In this document: one piece after another, positions 25,591-35,336 of the stretch | Layout of the letters: every line of letters begins with the position of its first letter | Numbering within the stretch: the stretch's first letter is position 1 | From: Opitutia bacterium | GTDB taxonomy: Bacteria; Verrucomicrobiota; Verrucomicrobiia; Opitutales; Seribacteraceae | Reading direction: 5' to 3' | Assembly (NCBI GenBank): GCA_018645725.1 | Contig: JABGWD010000086.1 | Coordinates: 1 to 41,032, forward strand | DNA: 41,032 bases | Notes under the pieces: generated by a model | What the model saw: the letters and a program-made list of their open reading frames with translations, nothing else | Told to the model about the DNA's origin: nothing | Database searches by the model: none | Translations under genes and position numbers: made by a program

Positions 25591-27306
25591 GTGATCTCAC
25601 CTCTTCTGCTTCTTGTTCTTGGTCTTCTTCTCGTGATCGGGGGTATCGTATGGCTTCGTATGCATGCGTTTCTAGCCTTGGCTTTGGCGGCCTTTGTCGT
25701 GGGGGCTCTTACCCCCAAGGACAACCGCTTGAAGAATGCGTTCGAAATGAAGGGTTTTCATGCTGAAAACGGAGCTTCCGAAACTGGAGCCGTTGTCGAT
25801 CTTCTCATTCCGAAAAAGAAAAAAGGGCAGTTGCGGGTTGGTTTACATATGGTTGCCAAACGACTCAGCGATGATTTTCCCCAGGTTGCAGAGTTGCAAA
25901 TCCTTTCCATTGGGGAGGAAAAATGGAAAGGACAACAGGGCAAACGGTTAGTTGCGAAAGCAAAAATCATTACTCTCATGGCGGGAATGAGCTTGGAGAA
26001 GTCCGACGTGCTACTTTCCGAATCAGCTGAACTGGAAGCAGTTTCGAGTGCTGGCAAGAACGTTGGTTCCCTCGTTGCCGATGGGTTTGGGAAAACATGC
26101 ACAAAGGTTGGAATCATAATCGCCATGGCCGCAATTATAGGAACCTGCATGATGCAGAGTGGGGCTGCCATACGGATTGTAAGGTCCGCCCTGTCGATCT
26201 TTGGAGAAAAACGCGCTCCCGAAGCCATGGCTGGGAGTAGTTTTCTTTTGGGGATCCCCGTTTTCTTCGACACCCTGTTTTACCTGATGGTTCCGCTGGC
26301 CAAGGCTCTGGCGTTGCAGACCAAGAAGAACTACCTCTTGTACTTGCTTGCAATCGTTGCGGGAGGAGCCATGACGCATTCCTTGGTCCCTCCTACTCCC
26401 GGGCCTTTGCTTGTCGCGGGAGAACTAGGCGTTGATCTGGGAAGAATGATCGTTGGTGGTCTCTTGGTTGGGTCCTTCGGAATGACTGGTTCTTTCCTAT
26501 ACGCCCGCTGGTACAATCGTAAATTCCCTATAGAGGTACGATCGAGTGGAGACATGGAAAAAAGTGCATTCATGAAATTTTCCGAATTGAAGGATGACAA
26601 ACTTCCAGGTCTCTTGTTTTCACTTTCTCCGATCTTGCTCCCCGTTATTCTGATTGCCGGTAATTCCTTTTTGAAGCAAGTAACGCCAGACTTGGAAAGC
26701 ACCTGGTTTGAAACCTTACAAAAAGTTGTTGGTATTCTAGGTGACAAGAACCTTGCCCTGACCATCGGTTCCGCTCTTTCGCTTTTGTTGTTGATCCGTT
26801 CCCCGGCTTCAAGAGGTGGAAAAGTCGGAGTTTCGGTTGGCAATTCCCTGAAGAGTGCGGGGACGATCATCTTGATCACGGGAATGGGGGGAGCCTTTGG
26901 CGGCATTTTGCAACAGACCTCGCTTGGTTTGGACATCCGAACCTTTGCCACAAGCAATGAACTTGGATCGATGGCTATTCTGTTGCTCGCTTTTTTCGCC
27001 ACTTCTGCAATTCGCATCGCTCAGGGAAGCGCAACGGTCGCCATGATTACGTCCGTTGGAATAGTGGGCGGTCTGGTAAGCCAAGGGTTTGGCATTCATC
27101 CGGTTTATTTGGCCTTGGCCATAGGCTGCGGAGCCAAGCCCATCCCCTGGATGAACGACAGTGGCTTTTGGGTGGTTGGCAAACTGTCCGGCCTGACGGA
27201 GAAGGAAACCTTGCAGACTTTCTCCGTCGTAATTGCCCTGCAAGGTATTGTCGGGATGCTTGCGGTTTTGGCTTTTGCGTATTTTTTTCCAAACTTTCTT
27301 TTTTGA
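25591..27306 (+). CDS. GntP family permease (gluconate:H+ symporter-like) with a soluble insertion
   Basis: GGIVWLRMHAFLALALAAFVVGALTP, LLGIPVFFDTLFYLMVPLAKALA, THSLVPPTPGPLLVAGELGVDLGRMI, SVGIVGGL and a C-terminal GntP-like segment. Start codon uncertain (GTG 25591 proposed; ORF track from 25462). Confidence 0.88.
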   Translation: MISPLLLLVLGLLLVIGGIVWLRMHAFLALALAAFVVGALTPKDNRLKNAFEMKGFHAENGASETGAVVDLLIPKKKKGQLRVGLHMVAKRLSDDFPQVAELQILSIGEEKWKGQQGKRLVAKAKIITLMAGMSLEKSDVLLSESAELEAVSSAGKNVGSLVADGFGKTCTKVGIIIAMAAIIGTCMMQSGAAIRIVRSALSIFGEKRAPEAMAGSSFLLGIPVFFDTLFYLMVPLAKALALQTKKNYLLYLLAIVAGGAMTHSLVPPTPGPLLVAGELGVDLGRMIVGGLLVGSFGMTGSFLYARWYNRKFPIEVRSSGDMEKSAFMKFSELKDDKLPGLLFSLSPILLPVILIAGNSFLKQVTPDLESTWFETLQKVVGILGDKNLALTIGSALSLLLLIRSPASRGGKVGVSVGNSLKSAGTIILITGMGGAFGGILQQTSLGLDIRTFATSNELGSMAILLLAFFATSAIRIAQGSATVAMITSVGIVGGLVSQGFGIHPVYLALAIGCGAKPIPWMNDSGFWVVGKLSGLTEKETLQTFSVVIALQGIVGMLAVLAFAYFFPNFLF

Positions 27307-27423
27307 CCGACAGTTTGCGGTCCCGTCACCGAAGCGACTTTCTTAGGAGAAACATACTTGCCTCGTTAGGAAAACGAATCATTGTCGTATAGCACAAAAA
27401 CCTTACCTTGATTTTAATTCGCA

Positions 27424-28332
27424 ATGACCGAAAACCCACTGAAAGAACTTCTCCCGCAAGGGGCGATAGGGTTCCCAATCACTCCCTTTCATGCCGATTG
27501 TTCATTGGACTTGGAGGGTTTTTCGAGGAACCTGGAAATCGTATTGGCTGAGCCTTTTACTTCCTTCGTCGCAGCCGGGGGGACCGGTGAACTTTATTCC
27601 CTTGCCAGGGACGAATATCTTTCCGTCGTGCGCTCGGCGGTCGACACGGCAAACGGACGAATGCCGGTTATTGCAGGAGTGGGCTATGGTTCTCATATTG
27701 CTCGAATCATGGCTAGCGAATCAGAAAAACTTGGCGCATCCGCAATCCTGATTCTTCCTCCCTATTATCAAAATGCATGTTTCGATGGTCTGCTTGCTTA
27801 CTTGAAAGGCATTGCTCAGGCAACTTCCCTTCCTCTGATTTTGTATACGAGGGACTGGTTTCACTTGAGCGTTGAAGAGGCGCAAAGAGTGGCGGATGAA
27901 GTACCAACCCTTTGGGGATGGAAGGACGGGCAAGGAGAATTGAGATCTTTGCAGCGAATACGCGCCAAGCTTGGCGAGCGGTTCACCTGGATCGGAGGCG
28001 TCGGCGATGATCACGTAAGTGGTTACTACGGAATAGGTATTCGCAGGTTTACTTCGAGCATTTCTTGCGTAGCGCCCAAACTCTCCATCGCTCTTCATAA
28101 TGCGGGGGCTTCACGGGAAGAGGCGGAACTGGCCGAATTGACGGACCGATTTGTTCTTCCCCTCTACAACTTGCGGACGAGGAGGAAAGGTTATGAGGTG
28201 TCGTCGATGAAGGCACTGCTTGAGCTTAGAGGTTATGCCGGTGGCCCGAGCAGGCCTCCCCTGGTTGACGTGAACGAGACGGAGCGCCAAGAATTAAATA
28301 AAATTCTTTCGGATTGGACTGCCTTTCTTTGA
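27424..28332 (+). CDS. 5-dehydro-4-deoxyglucarate dehydratase-like (DapA superfamily)
   Basis: GAIGFPITPFHADCSLD, AAGGTGELYSLARDEYLSVVRSAVDTANGRMPVIAGVGYG, catalytic Tyr in ILYTRD and Lys in LWGWKDGQGEL. Confidence 0.87.
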   Translation: MTENPLKELLPQGAIGFPITPFHADCSLDLEGFSRNLEIVLAEPFTSFVAAGGTGELYSLARDEYLSVVRSAVDTANGRMPVIAGVGYGSHIARIMASESEKLGASAILILPPYYQNACFDGLLAYLKGIAQATSLPLILYTRDWFHLSVEEAQRVADEVPTLWGWKDGQGELRSLQRIRAKLGERFTWIGGVGDDHVSGYYGIGIRRFTSSISCVAPKLSIALHNAGASREEAELAELTDRFVLPLYNLRTRRKGYEVSSMKALLELRGYAGGPSRPPLVDVNETERQELNKILSDWTAFL

Positions 28333-28347
28333 GAACCATTTTCGACT

Positions 28348-29421
28348 ATGTACCTAAATAGAAAAAACTTCATCCTTTCAGGCATAAGTGCAACCATGGG
28401 GTCCTTGTATGCCCGGGATTGGACTGGAACCAACCCGACGCGTTACCCCGACCCCGACGTTTTGGTCTTGGATCCGGCTTTCGGGAAATATCGTCTGGGC
28501 AATGCATCCATTCGCAGAGTATATACCAGTCCGGACATGCTTTGGGCCGAGGGCCCGGCTTGGAACGGCGTAGGAAAGTACTTGATCTGGAGCGACATTC
28601 CCAATGATCGCCAATTGAGATGGATTCAAGACGATGGCCGGGTGAACGACTTTCGAAAGCCAAGTGGAAACAGCAATGGAAACACCTTTGATTTCCAAGG
28701 CAGGCAACTTTCCTGCGAACATGGAAACAGGAGAGTCGTCCGGTACGAACGCAATGGCAAGTTGACCGTCTTGGCCGATCGTTTTGGCGGGAAAGAATTC
28801 AACGCGCCCAATGACATCGTGGTGCATCCTGACGGGGGAATCTGGTTTACGGATCCCGGTTATGGCAGCCTGATGAACTATGAAGGGAACCGGGCGGATA
28901 CGGGGAGCGTGATGCCGATTCAGAAGGAAGCCGTTTACAGAATAGATCCGAAATCCGGAACAGTCAGCAAAGTCACCGACGAAATATTCAAGCCAAACGG
29001 TCTTTGTTTCAGCCCGGACTATTCCAAGCTCTATGTTGCCGATACGGGGGCTTCCCACTATCCCGAGGCACCCCGGGAAATCAAGGTATGGAACGTTACT
29101 GCCAAGAACACCCTGACGGGCGGCAAGACTTTTGCCTCAATGAAACTTGAGACGGAAGGCAAAGTTCTTGAGGGAGGAGCGGATGGAATCCGTTGTGACA
29201 AGGATGGAAACCTTTGGTCAAGCGCCGGTTGGGCTGGTCATGGCTTTGACGGCGTGCACGTTTTCGAACCAAAGGAAGGCAAGCGGATCGGGCAGATTCT
29301 ATTGCCCGAGATTTGTTCCAATCTCTGCTTTGGCGGCATCAAGCGCAACCGCTTGTTCATGACCGCAAGCCAATCCGTTTATTCCCTGTACGTGGAAACT
29401 CAGGGAGCGCATCACTGCTGA
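28348..29421 (+). CDS. SMP-30/gluconolactonase/LRE family protein
   Basis: AEGPAWNGVGKYLIWSDIPNDRQLRW, NAPNDIVVHPDGGIWFTDPGYG, KPNGLCFSPDYSKLYVADTG, GADGIRCDKDGNLWSSAG. Confidence 0.94.
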   Translation: MYLNRKNFILSGISATMGSLYARDWTGTNPTRYPDPDVLVLDPAFGKYRLGNASIRRVYTSPDMLWAEGPAWNGVGKYLIWSDIPNDRQLRWIQDDGRVNDFRKPSGNSNGNTFDFQGRQLSCEHGNRRVVRYERNGKLTVLADRFGGKEFNAPNDIVVHPDGGIWFTDPGYGSLMNYEGNRADTGSVMPIQKEAVYRIDPKSGTVSKVTDEIFKPNGLCFSPDYSKLYVADTGASHYPEAPREIKVWNVTAKNTLTGGKTFASMKLETEGKVLEGGADGIRCDKDGNLWSSAGWAGHGFDGVHVFEPKEGKRIGQILLPEICSNLCFGGIKRNRLFMTASQSVYSLYVETQGAHHC

Positions 29422-29453
29422 GTCAAGGTGGCGGCCAATTGCCCGTCGCGCAA

Positions 29454-29867
29454 TTATTCCCTAAAACGAAGTTTGTTCTCCGCATCGATTATGCGGTAGT
29501 AACATCCTGACCTGGCAACTCCATCCTTGTCCTTCGTATGGCAGGCGCCCTGCCCTTTCGGGCGTACCCGGTAAAGAACCGAATTCTGTTCGCAGTTCAC
29601 CCGAACTTCAACGATTTCAAGATAATCACCCGAAGTCTTTCCCTTGATCCAAAGCTCGTTTCTACTGGTGCTCCAAAAGGTTGCCATGTTCTCGTTCAAG
29701 GCTGTCTGCAAGGCCAGTTCATTAGCGTATCCGACGATCAGAACCTCTCCCGTATCGTGGTCCTGCGCGACGGCAGGAATCAAGTCTTCGCCGCATCCGG
29801 ACACTTTCGCCAGCTTCTTGAAATCGATTCGAAGGGCTTTGCCTTCCTCTAGCTCGTGATGATTCAT
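29454..29867 (-). CDS. hisI: Phosphoribosyl-AMP cyclohydrolase
   Basis: IPAVAQDHDTGEVLIVGYANELALQTAL, ATFWSTSRNELWIKGKTSGDYLEI and Cys residues of QGACHTKDKDGVARSGCYYR. Confidence 0.93.
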   Translation of the reverse strand: MNHHELEEGKALRIDFKKLAKVSGCGEDLIPAVAQDHDTGEVLIVGYANELALQTALNENMATFWSTSRNELWIKGKTSGDYLEIVEVRVNCEQNSVLYRVRPKGQGACHTKDKDGVARSGCYYRIIDAENKLRFRE

Positions 29868-29924
29868 GCCCTCCCTTTTGAGGCAAATTCCGAATAAAGT
29901 CGAATGGTATCGGTGCGGCGAGGT

Positions 29925-30764
29925 TCAACCCGTGAGCTTATTCAGGAATGACAGCACGGAGGCTTTCATCTTGGGCAATGCGATTTTGGCCGCCTGTTCG
30001 ACGTCATGATGGGAGAGTTTGTCGGGAGAAATGCCCGCCGCTTTGTTGCTAATGCAGGAAAGGGCGCAAACCCGTAAGCCAAGAGCATGTCCCAAAGTTG
30101 CCTCCGGTACGGTAGACATGCCAACTGCATCGGCTCCCAAAATGCCAAAAGCCCGGATTTCCGCAGGGGTTTCGAATGCAGGCCCGGAAAGGGCGACGTA
30201 TACGCCTTCGTGAATCCGGGCATCGTTTGCCTCCCCCGATTGGACAAGCAGGCTACGGAGCGCGGGATCGTAGACCTCGGTCTGGTCGGGGAATCGCGGC
30301 ATGTCTTCATTTGCAAGGGGCCCGATCAACGGATTGCCTCCCATGAAGTTCAAGTGATCGGAAAGGACCATCATGTCCCCAACTTCAAAGGACGACCGGA
30401 TGCCGCCCGCTGCATTGGTAAGGAGCAAGTTTCTGACTCCCAGTTTGTGGGCCAACAATATCGGAAAGCGGATGGGGCTCCAGCCATCTCCCTCGTAAAA
30501 ATGTCTTCGCCCCTGAAAAATCAAGGTTTGTCTGTCCCCAGTCTTGCACAAGTGCAATTGCCCGCTGTGCCCGGCAATGGTCGTTGCGCTCATTCCGGGG
30601 ATTTGGTCATAAGGCAAACTTTGGGTATCTGGCAAATCATCGGCCAACGGACCCCAACCCGATCCGCAAATCATGCAAGTGTCGGGAACGATTTCGCCCC
30701 AGCTATCGCACAGGAAAACAGAGGCTTCCTCAAGCAATTGATCGGTTTGAGTCAGGGCTTGCAT
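29925..30764 (-). CDS. Purine nucleoside phosphorylase
   Basis: CMICGSGWGPLADDL, GHSGQL, FQGRRHFYEGDG, LLLTNAAGGI, GMSTVPEATLGHALGLRV. Confidence 0.94.
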   Translation of the reverse strand: MQALTQTDQLLEEASVFLCDSWGEIVPDTCMICGSGWGPLADDLPDTQSLPYDQIPGMSATTIAGHSGQLHLCKTGDRQTLIFQGRRHFYEGDGWSPIRFPILLAHKLGVRNLLLTNAAGGIRSSFEVGDMMVLSDHLNFMGGNPLIGPLANEDMPRFPDQTEVYDPALRSLLVQSGEANDARIHEGVYVALSGPAFETPAEIRAFGILGADAVGMSTVPEATLGHALGLRVCALSCISNKAAGISPDKLSHHDVEQAAKIALPKMKASVLSFLNKLTG

Positions 30765-30768
30765 TCGC

Positions 30769-31962
30769 TTAACCGTACCGAAGGGTCAAATCGTCCCGCT
30801 GGATGGTGAGGTGATTGCCCCCGTCGGCCTTTTGGGATTCTTCGGTTCTTCCAATCACTTGCCCATCGATGCCGAAACCCTGAGCCAGATCGATTACCTT
30901 GGAAGCGGCTTCAGGCAGGCAGAAAACTTCAAGCCGGTGGCCCATATTGTAAACCTGGTGCATTTCCTCGTCGGTAGTTCCTGAGGCGCGTTGGATTTCC
31001 TTGAAAAGGGCCGGGACGGGAAAAAGGTTGTCCTTTACGTGATGAACCCGAGTGCCAAAGCGCAGGCATTTGGTCTGCCCCCCTCCGGAGCAGTGCACCA
31101 GGCCAAGAACGTTTTGATTCAGTTCTTCAACGATCCGTTTGACGACGGGCAAGTAGGTTCGGGTGGGACTGAGTAACGCCTCGCCGACCGAGAGAGTTGA
31201 TCCCGGCAGGGGATCCGCCATTCGGTGCGGTCCGCAATAAACGTATTGCCGGTCGGTTTGCGGATCGAAGGTTTCGGGGTAATTGTCACGATAATGAGAT
31301 GAAAGGAGTTCGTGCCGGGCGCTTGTCAATCCGTTGCTTCCGATGCCACTGTTTTCAAAAGTTTCATAGGTAGCTTGACCGCAGGAAGAAAGGCCGACGA
31401 TGCTCAAACCCGGACAGATTCGGGCGTTGTCGATGATCTTTTCCCTAGGACAGACTGCCACGGCGCAGGAGTCGACTGCCACGGTCCCCGTCAGATCACC
31501 GACGTCGGCGGTTTCCCCTCCCCCGCTTTTAATGCTGATCCCGTTATCGGCCAAGGTCTGGAGGAAAGCTTCGGTCCCTTCGATCAAGGCGGCCAACGCT
31601 TCCCCGGGGAAGTTCCGGGCATTCCTGTTGACCGTGCTGGACAGCACGACTTGATCCCAAATGCCGACGCATGCAAGGTCGTCCAGATTCATGACTATGC
31701 TGTCTTGGGCGATGCCCCGAAAAACGTTCGCGTCTCCGGTTTCCCGGTACCACAAGTAGCCCAAAATGGATTTCGTTCCGGCTCCGTCCGAATGGATTAC
31801 GTTGCAAAGATTGTCATCGTTGGTCAGCAGATCCTCGGTGACTTTGCAAAAAGCGCCGGGGAACAAGCCCCTGTCCATCTTGTCCACGACCTTATGGACT
31901 TCGCTTTTGTCGGATGAAACGCCACGTTGGTTATATCGGCTTTGTGAGAGGTTAGTTGGCAT
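30769..31962 (-). CDS. purM: Phosphoribosylformylglycinamidine cyclo-ligase (AIR synthase; Bacteroidetes-like type)
   Basis: [75 protein letters not shown]. Start ATG 31962; the ORF track extends upstream. Confidence 0.92.
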   Translation of the reverse strand: MPTNLSQSRYNQRGVSSDKSEVHKVVDKMDRGLFPGAFCKVTEDLLTNDDNLCNVIHSDGAGTKSILGYLWYRETGDANVFRGIAQDSIVMNLDDLACVGIWDQVVLSSTVNRNARNFPGEALAALIEGTEAFLQTLADNGISIKSGGGETADVGDLTGTVAVDSCAVAVCPREKIIDNARICPGLSIVGLSSCGQATYETFENSGIGSNGLTSARHELLSSHYRDNYPETFDPQTDRQYVYCGPHRMADPLPGSTLSVGEALLSPTRTYLPVVKRIVEELNQNVLGLVHCSGGGQTKCLRFGTRVHHVKDNLFPVPALFKEIQRASGTTDEEMHQVYNMGHRLEVFCLPEAASKVIDLAQGFGIDGQVIGRTEESQKADGGNHLTIQRDDLTLRYG

Positions 31963-32021
31963 TGGAAATATCTTGCTTGATTGTCCGTTCATACGGAAGC
32001 ACTTTCTTTGTTCCAAGACAA

Positions 32022-32864
32022 ATGTCGAAGCAAACCATGGGAAAAGTCCAAGCATATGGCGATCTTGCCTCTTTTTTTCGGAATTCCGCTCGCTTTCTTT
32101 TGGATGCGGAATTTGAAAACAATCTCTTTTGGGAAGTAATTCATAAGTTGGAGGAGGGTGGAAAATCAGCATGGTCGGGCAATGTTTTCCTCGAAGGGAA
32201 GATTTCGCTAAGCAGTATGATCATGCCTTCGGGCTATCTTCTGCTCTCGACTGGAACCAAGGATGCTTCCATCCGTCTTGCCAATTATGGAAAAGAAAAA
32301 AAATGGAAAATTCAGGGAGTGACTGGTCCCGATGAATCCGTGACGTCTTTTGGTCGCGAATGGCTCAAGGGGAGAAAGGAGTCATCGTCCGGTAAGAAAG
32401 AATTTATGATTTATTCCACTTCTTGTCTTTCCTTCCTGAAGGGGCGGCAAGCTCCGCCCCTGAAAGTCGTGGAGCCTGCAAATTGGCCTAGGGTGCAAGC
32501 CTGGACTACCCTTTTCGCCAATGAGTCCGAACCTCCCTTGGACTGCAACGCTCTTCTTTCGATGTCCCGGGCCATGATGCTCAAGGGCAATCTTTTTCTT
32601 ATGCATAAGGAAGGAGTCGGAACCTGCGCGATGGGGGGATTCGGTCGATCGACGCCCCATAGCTTGGTAATCAACGAGGTTTTCGTCCCCAAAGAACTGA
32701 GGGGGATGGGATACGGGGAAGAATTGATCATTGGCCTGGTTGGGCAGGCCGGGGAAAGAGGAAAAGGGAACTGTATCTTGTTCAGTGACTACGGAGGGCG
32801 GCAAAATTTGTATGATCGTCTCGGGTTTGAAAAAATCGTGAAATTCTGCGAACTATCTTTTTGA
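32022..32864 (+). CDS. GNAT family N-acetyltransferase
   Basis: C-terminal [56 protein letters not shown] (acetyl-CoA binding motif). ATG 32022 proposed. Confidence 0.87.
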   Translation: MSKQTMGKVQAYGDLASFFRNSARFLLDAEFENNLFWEVIHKLEEGGKSAWSGNVFLEGKISLSSMIMPSGYLLLSTGTKDASIRLANYGKEKKWKIQGVTGPDESVTSFGREWLKGRKESSSGKKEFMIYSTSCLSFLKGRQAPPLKVVEPANWPRVQAWTTLFANESEPPLDCNALLSMSRAMMLKGNLFLMHKEGVGTCAMGGFGRSTPHSLVINEVFVPKELRGMGYGEELIIGLVGQAGERGKGNCILFSDYGGRQNLYDRLGFEKIVKFCELSF

Positions 32865-32875
32865 AGAGGCTTTCG

Positions 32876-34090
32876 TCAAAGCACTTTCAAGTTTTTGGTT
32901 CCATCCTTGAGGGTCGCTTGGACCGTAGAGCCTGTCTTTAGCGCCTTGGCTTGTTCCATGATATTGCCATCCTTGTCCTTGAAATAGGCGAACCCCTTGT
33001 TGAGGGACGATTTCAAGCTGTTCCCTTCCAACCTTCTCCCAAGGGCTTCGAGGACATAGGAAGCGCGCTCAAAAAAACTTTCGATGGTTCTGTTCATTCT
33101 TGATTCGAGATCATCCAGAAATTGATGCTGCATCTCGATTCTTGATGAAGGCGAGCAATTTTTCAACCTGACTTCATTGAGCTGAACCCGGTCGTGTGAC
33201 CTGGAAAGGAAATCTTCGGGTATTTCCCTAAGTCTGGTGCCTAATTCTTCAAGTTTTTTCAAAAGCCTGACGTGTTCCGAGCTTATCCATTCGGCGGCGG
33301 CGGATGGGGTCTCCGCGCGAAAATCCGCCCCGAAGTCAGTCAGGACGAAATCCGTTTGATGACCTACGGCGGAAATGGTTGGGATCGGGCAGCTTGCAAC
33401 CTGCCGGACAAGGCGTTCGTCATTGAAGGCCCATAGATCCTCAATGGATCCTCCCCCACGAGCAAGCACGACGAGGTCAATGCCCGAAAAGGAAACCGCC
33501 CGGCTGAGGGCTTCGCTTAAACCGGCGGGGGCATCCTTGCCCTGTACGGGTGAGTTAAAGAGAAAAACGGAACCATTCCATCCCCTGCGTTTCAAAATGC
33601 TCAGGAAATCCTGAAGGGCGGCCCCACTGGCGGATGATATGATTGCTACCCTTCGGGCCAAGGTCGGCAAGGTTTTCTTGCGTGATTCCTCAAAGAGACC
33701 CTCCTTCAGGAGTTTTTCCTTGAGCCGTTCGAAATGCAAACGCATGTTTCCCATGCCGTCCTGCATCATGTGTCTTATTCTCAGTTGGTACTCTCCGCGT
33801 GGTTCATACAAGGTAAGCTCTCCATAAGCGAGACACTCCTCCCCTTCTTGCGGAGTGTATCCGAGTGAGCTTGCATCGCCCCTGAAGAGCACGGCCTTGA
33901 GCTGGCAATGACTGTCCTTGAGGACAAAGTATCGGTGGCCGCTCGGATGCGCTCTCAGGTTCGAAATCTCTCCCCTGACCCAGAGCACGGGAAACTCCGT
34001 TTCCAAGATCCTTTTGATTTCCCTGGTCAAGTCCGACACCTTCCAAATCTCGGAACGATCCTCGTGCTGTTCGAACAAGTCAGTTTGCAT
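32876..34090 (-). CDS. xseA: Exodeoxyribonuclease VII large subunit
   Basis: LTREIKRILETEFPVLWVRGEISNLRAHPSGHRYFVLKD, GGGSIEDLWAFNDE, SAVGHQTDFVLTDFGADFRAETPSAAAE. Confidence 0.97.
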   Translation of the reverse strand: MQTDLFEQHEDRSEIWKVSDLTREIKRILETEFPVLWVRGEISNLRAHPSGHRYFVLKDSHCQLKAVLFRGDASSLGYTPQEGEECLAYGELTLYEPRGEYQLRIRHMMQDGMGNMRLHFERLKEKLLKEGLFEESRKKTLPTLARRVAIISSASGAALQDFLSILKRRGWNGSVFLFNSPVQGKDAPAGLSEALSRAVSFSGIDLVVLARGGGSIEDLWAFNDERLVRQVASCPIPTISAVGHQTDFVLTDFGADFRAETPSAAAEWISSEHVRLLKKLEELGTRLREIPEDFLSRSHDRVQLNEVRLKNCSPSSRIEMQHQFLDDLESRMNRTIESFFERASYVLEALGRRLEGNSLKSSLNKGFAYFKDKDGNIMEQAKALKTGSTVQATLKDGTKNLKVL

Positions 34091-34781
34091 GAGCCTTTTT
34101 TTTCAGAATAATCCGTCCAAGCAAGGTCATTGCGACAACCAGACCGACTCCTCCCAATGCGTAGGCCCATCTTTCAGCTGATTCCTCGACCTTTTCGCCG
34201 CCGAAGAAGCCGGCGAAGATAAGCACGTAACCACATGAGGTAAGGGAAAGGATTGGCAGGGAGATCAAGAGATAAGAACGAAAGGGCATTTTCAGGACCC
34301 CCAAGATATAATTCGTGAAAATGAAGGGAACGCCCGGGGTAAGGCGAAGGATGAGAGCCCATTGGGACAAGTTTTCCGGCTGTTCGTCCGGGAGTTTGTG
34401 TTTTGTCTTGGAGAGAACCCATTTGACCAGTTTTTTCCCGGGTTTTCTGGCGAACCAATAGGTCCAACCGATGTTGACTGCAAGGGCGAGGACAGAGTAA
34501 AGGCAAGCCAACAATGGGCTATGCTCTCCACCCCATTTTCCAGCTAGGATCAGAAGAGGGGAAACGGGCAGGATGAAAGCGGGCAGAACCGCGATTGCAC
34601 AAAAGAGCCAAAATCCATTGGCCAGCACAAAACCCTCAAAAACAACCCACTGGCGCTTGAGCATTTCCTCGCCTTCCTCTCCGAATATACCGACGAAGGA
34701 ATACCAAAGGATCACGATGATTCCCAACAGTGAAAGAACCAAAAGACCAAAGTACAGAAGCTTCTTCCCGGATATCTCCAC
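34080..34781 (-). CDS. TVP38/TMEM64-type (VTT domain) membrane protein
   Basis: Hydrophobic segments with LRLTPGVPFIFTNYILGVLKMPFRSYLLIS typical of the VTT family. GTG 34781 proposed; the ORF track extends to 34979. Confidence 0.82.
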   Translation of the reverse strand: MEISGKKLLYFGLLVLSLLGIIVILWYSFVGIFGEEGEEMLKRQWVVFEGFVLANGFWLFCAIAVLPAFILPVSPLLILAGKWGGEHSPLLACLYSVLALAVNIGWTYWFARKPGKKLVKWVLSKTKHKLPDEQPENLSQWALILRLTPGVPFIFTNYILGVLKMPFRSYLLISLPILSLTSCGYVLIFAGFFGGEKVEESAERWAYALGGVGLVVAMTLLGRIILKKKAHAN

Positions 34782-34806
34782 TGTGGTAAGGCAAGCTGGC
34801 CTGAAA

Positions 34807-35040
34807 TTACTTTTTGGGAAGAACCTTCGTGGGTGGCTCGGATTCGTTGGAATCCGGTTCGGCGCTCGGATCGGCCGGCGCCGGGGTGGAAGGTTTGGGC
34901 TTTGGGGGTGGGGAAGCTTCCCTGTCTTCGGCCACCCAAGAGTTGTAAATGGGGATGGACAAGAATGCGAGCACCCCAATGATCATGAGTGAAATGATTA
35001 CTTCAAGCTTTCCAAATCCCTTGTTCCTCGAGCTTTTCAA
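34807..35040 (-). CDS. Small prepilin-like protein with Pro-rich acidic C-terminal tail (77 aa)
   Basis: MKSSRNKGFGKLEVIISLMIIGVLAFLSIPIYNSW: K-G|F-G-K-L-E type III signal and TM helix, then ASPPPKPKPSTPAPADPSAEPDSNESEPPTK. Confidence 0.68.
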   Translation of the reverse strand: MKSSRNKGFGKLEVIISLMIIGVLAFLSIPIYNSWVAEDREASPPPKPKPSTPAPADPSAEPDSNESEPPTKVLPKK

Positions 35041-35096
35041 TTTTATGATGCGTTGATTGTTTTTGAGTTAATTGATTGGATGCCGCGAGTTATGCC

Positions 35097-35270
35097 TCAT
35101 TTTCGAAAAACCCAAAACATGATTCCGGGAAGCAGAATCCCTGAAAAGGCGACGATGCCAATGATCATCTGCGCCCGGAATGCTTTTCTTTGGTTTTCGG
35201 GGGTAAGAGGAGCCGGGGGGTTGCCCCAGTCGTCTTCGTTTGAGTCTTGCTCTTTGAAATCCTTTTCCAT
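35097..35270 (-). CDS. Small single-TM membrane protein (57 aa), absent from the ORF track
   Basis: Manual minus-strand translation: MEKDFKEQDSNEDDWGNPPAPLTPENQRKAFRAQMIIGIVAFSGILLPGIMFWVFRK*. Confidence 0.55.
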   Translation of the reverse strand: MEKDFKEQDSNEDDWGNPPAPLTPENQRKAFRAQMIIGIVAFSGILLPGIMFWVFRK

Positions 35271-35336
35271 CTATGAATGGGTTCTAAACCAACCGTTTGT
35301 CAAAATCAAAGAAATTAAGGAAGAATACGCCCCGTT

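Noticed and set aside
26331-27017. 228-aa minus-strand ORF
   Set aside because: Antisense to the GntP-family permease.
27305-27322. GACCG...CGGTC repeat after the GntP-family permease
   Set aside because: 5-bp stem without a U-tract; likely chance.
30087-30809. 240-aa plus-strand ORF
   Set aside because: Antisense to the purine nucleoside phosphorylase.
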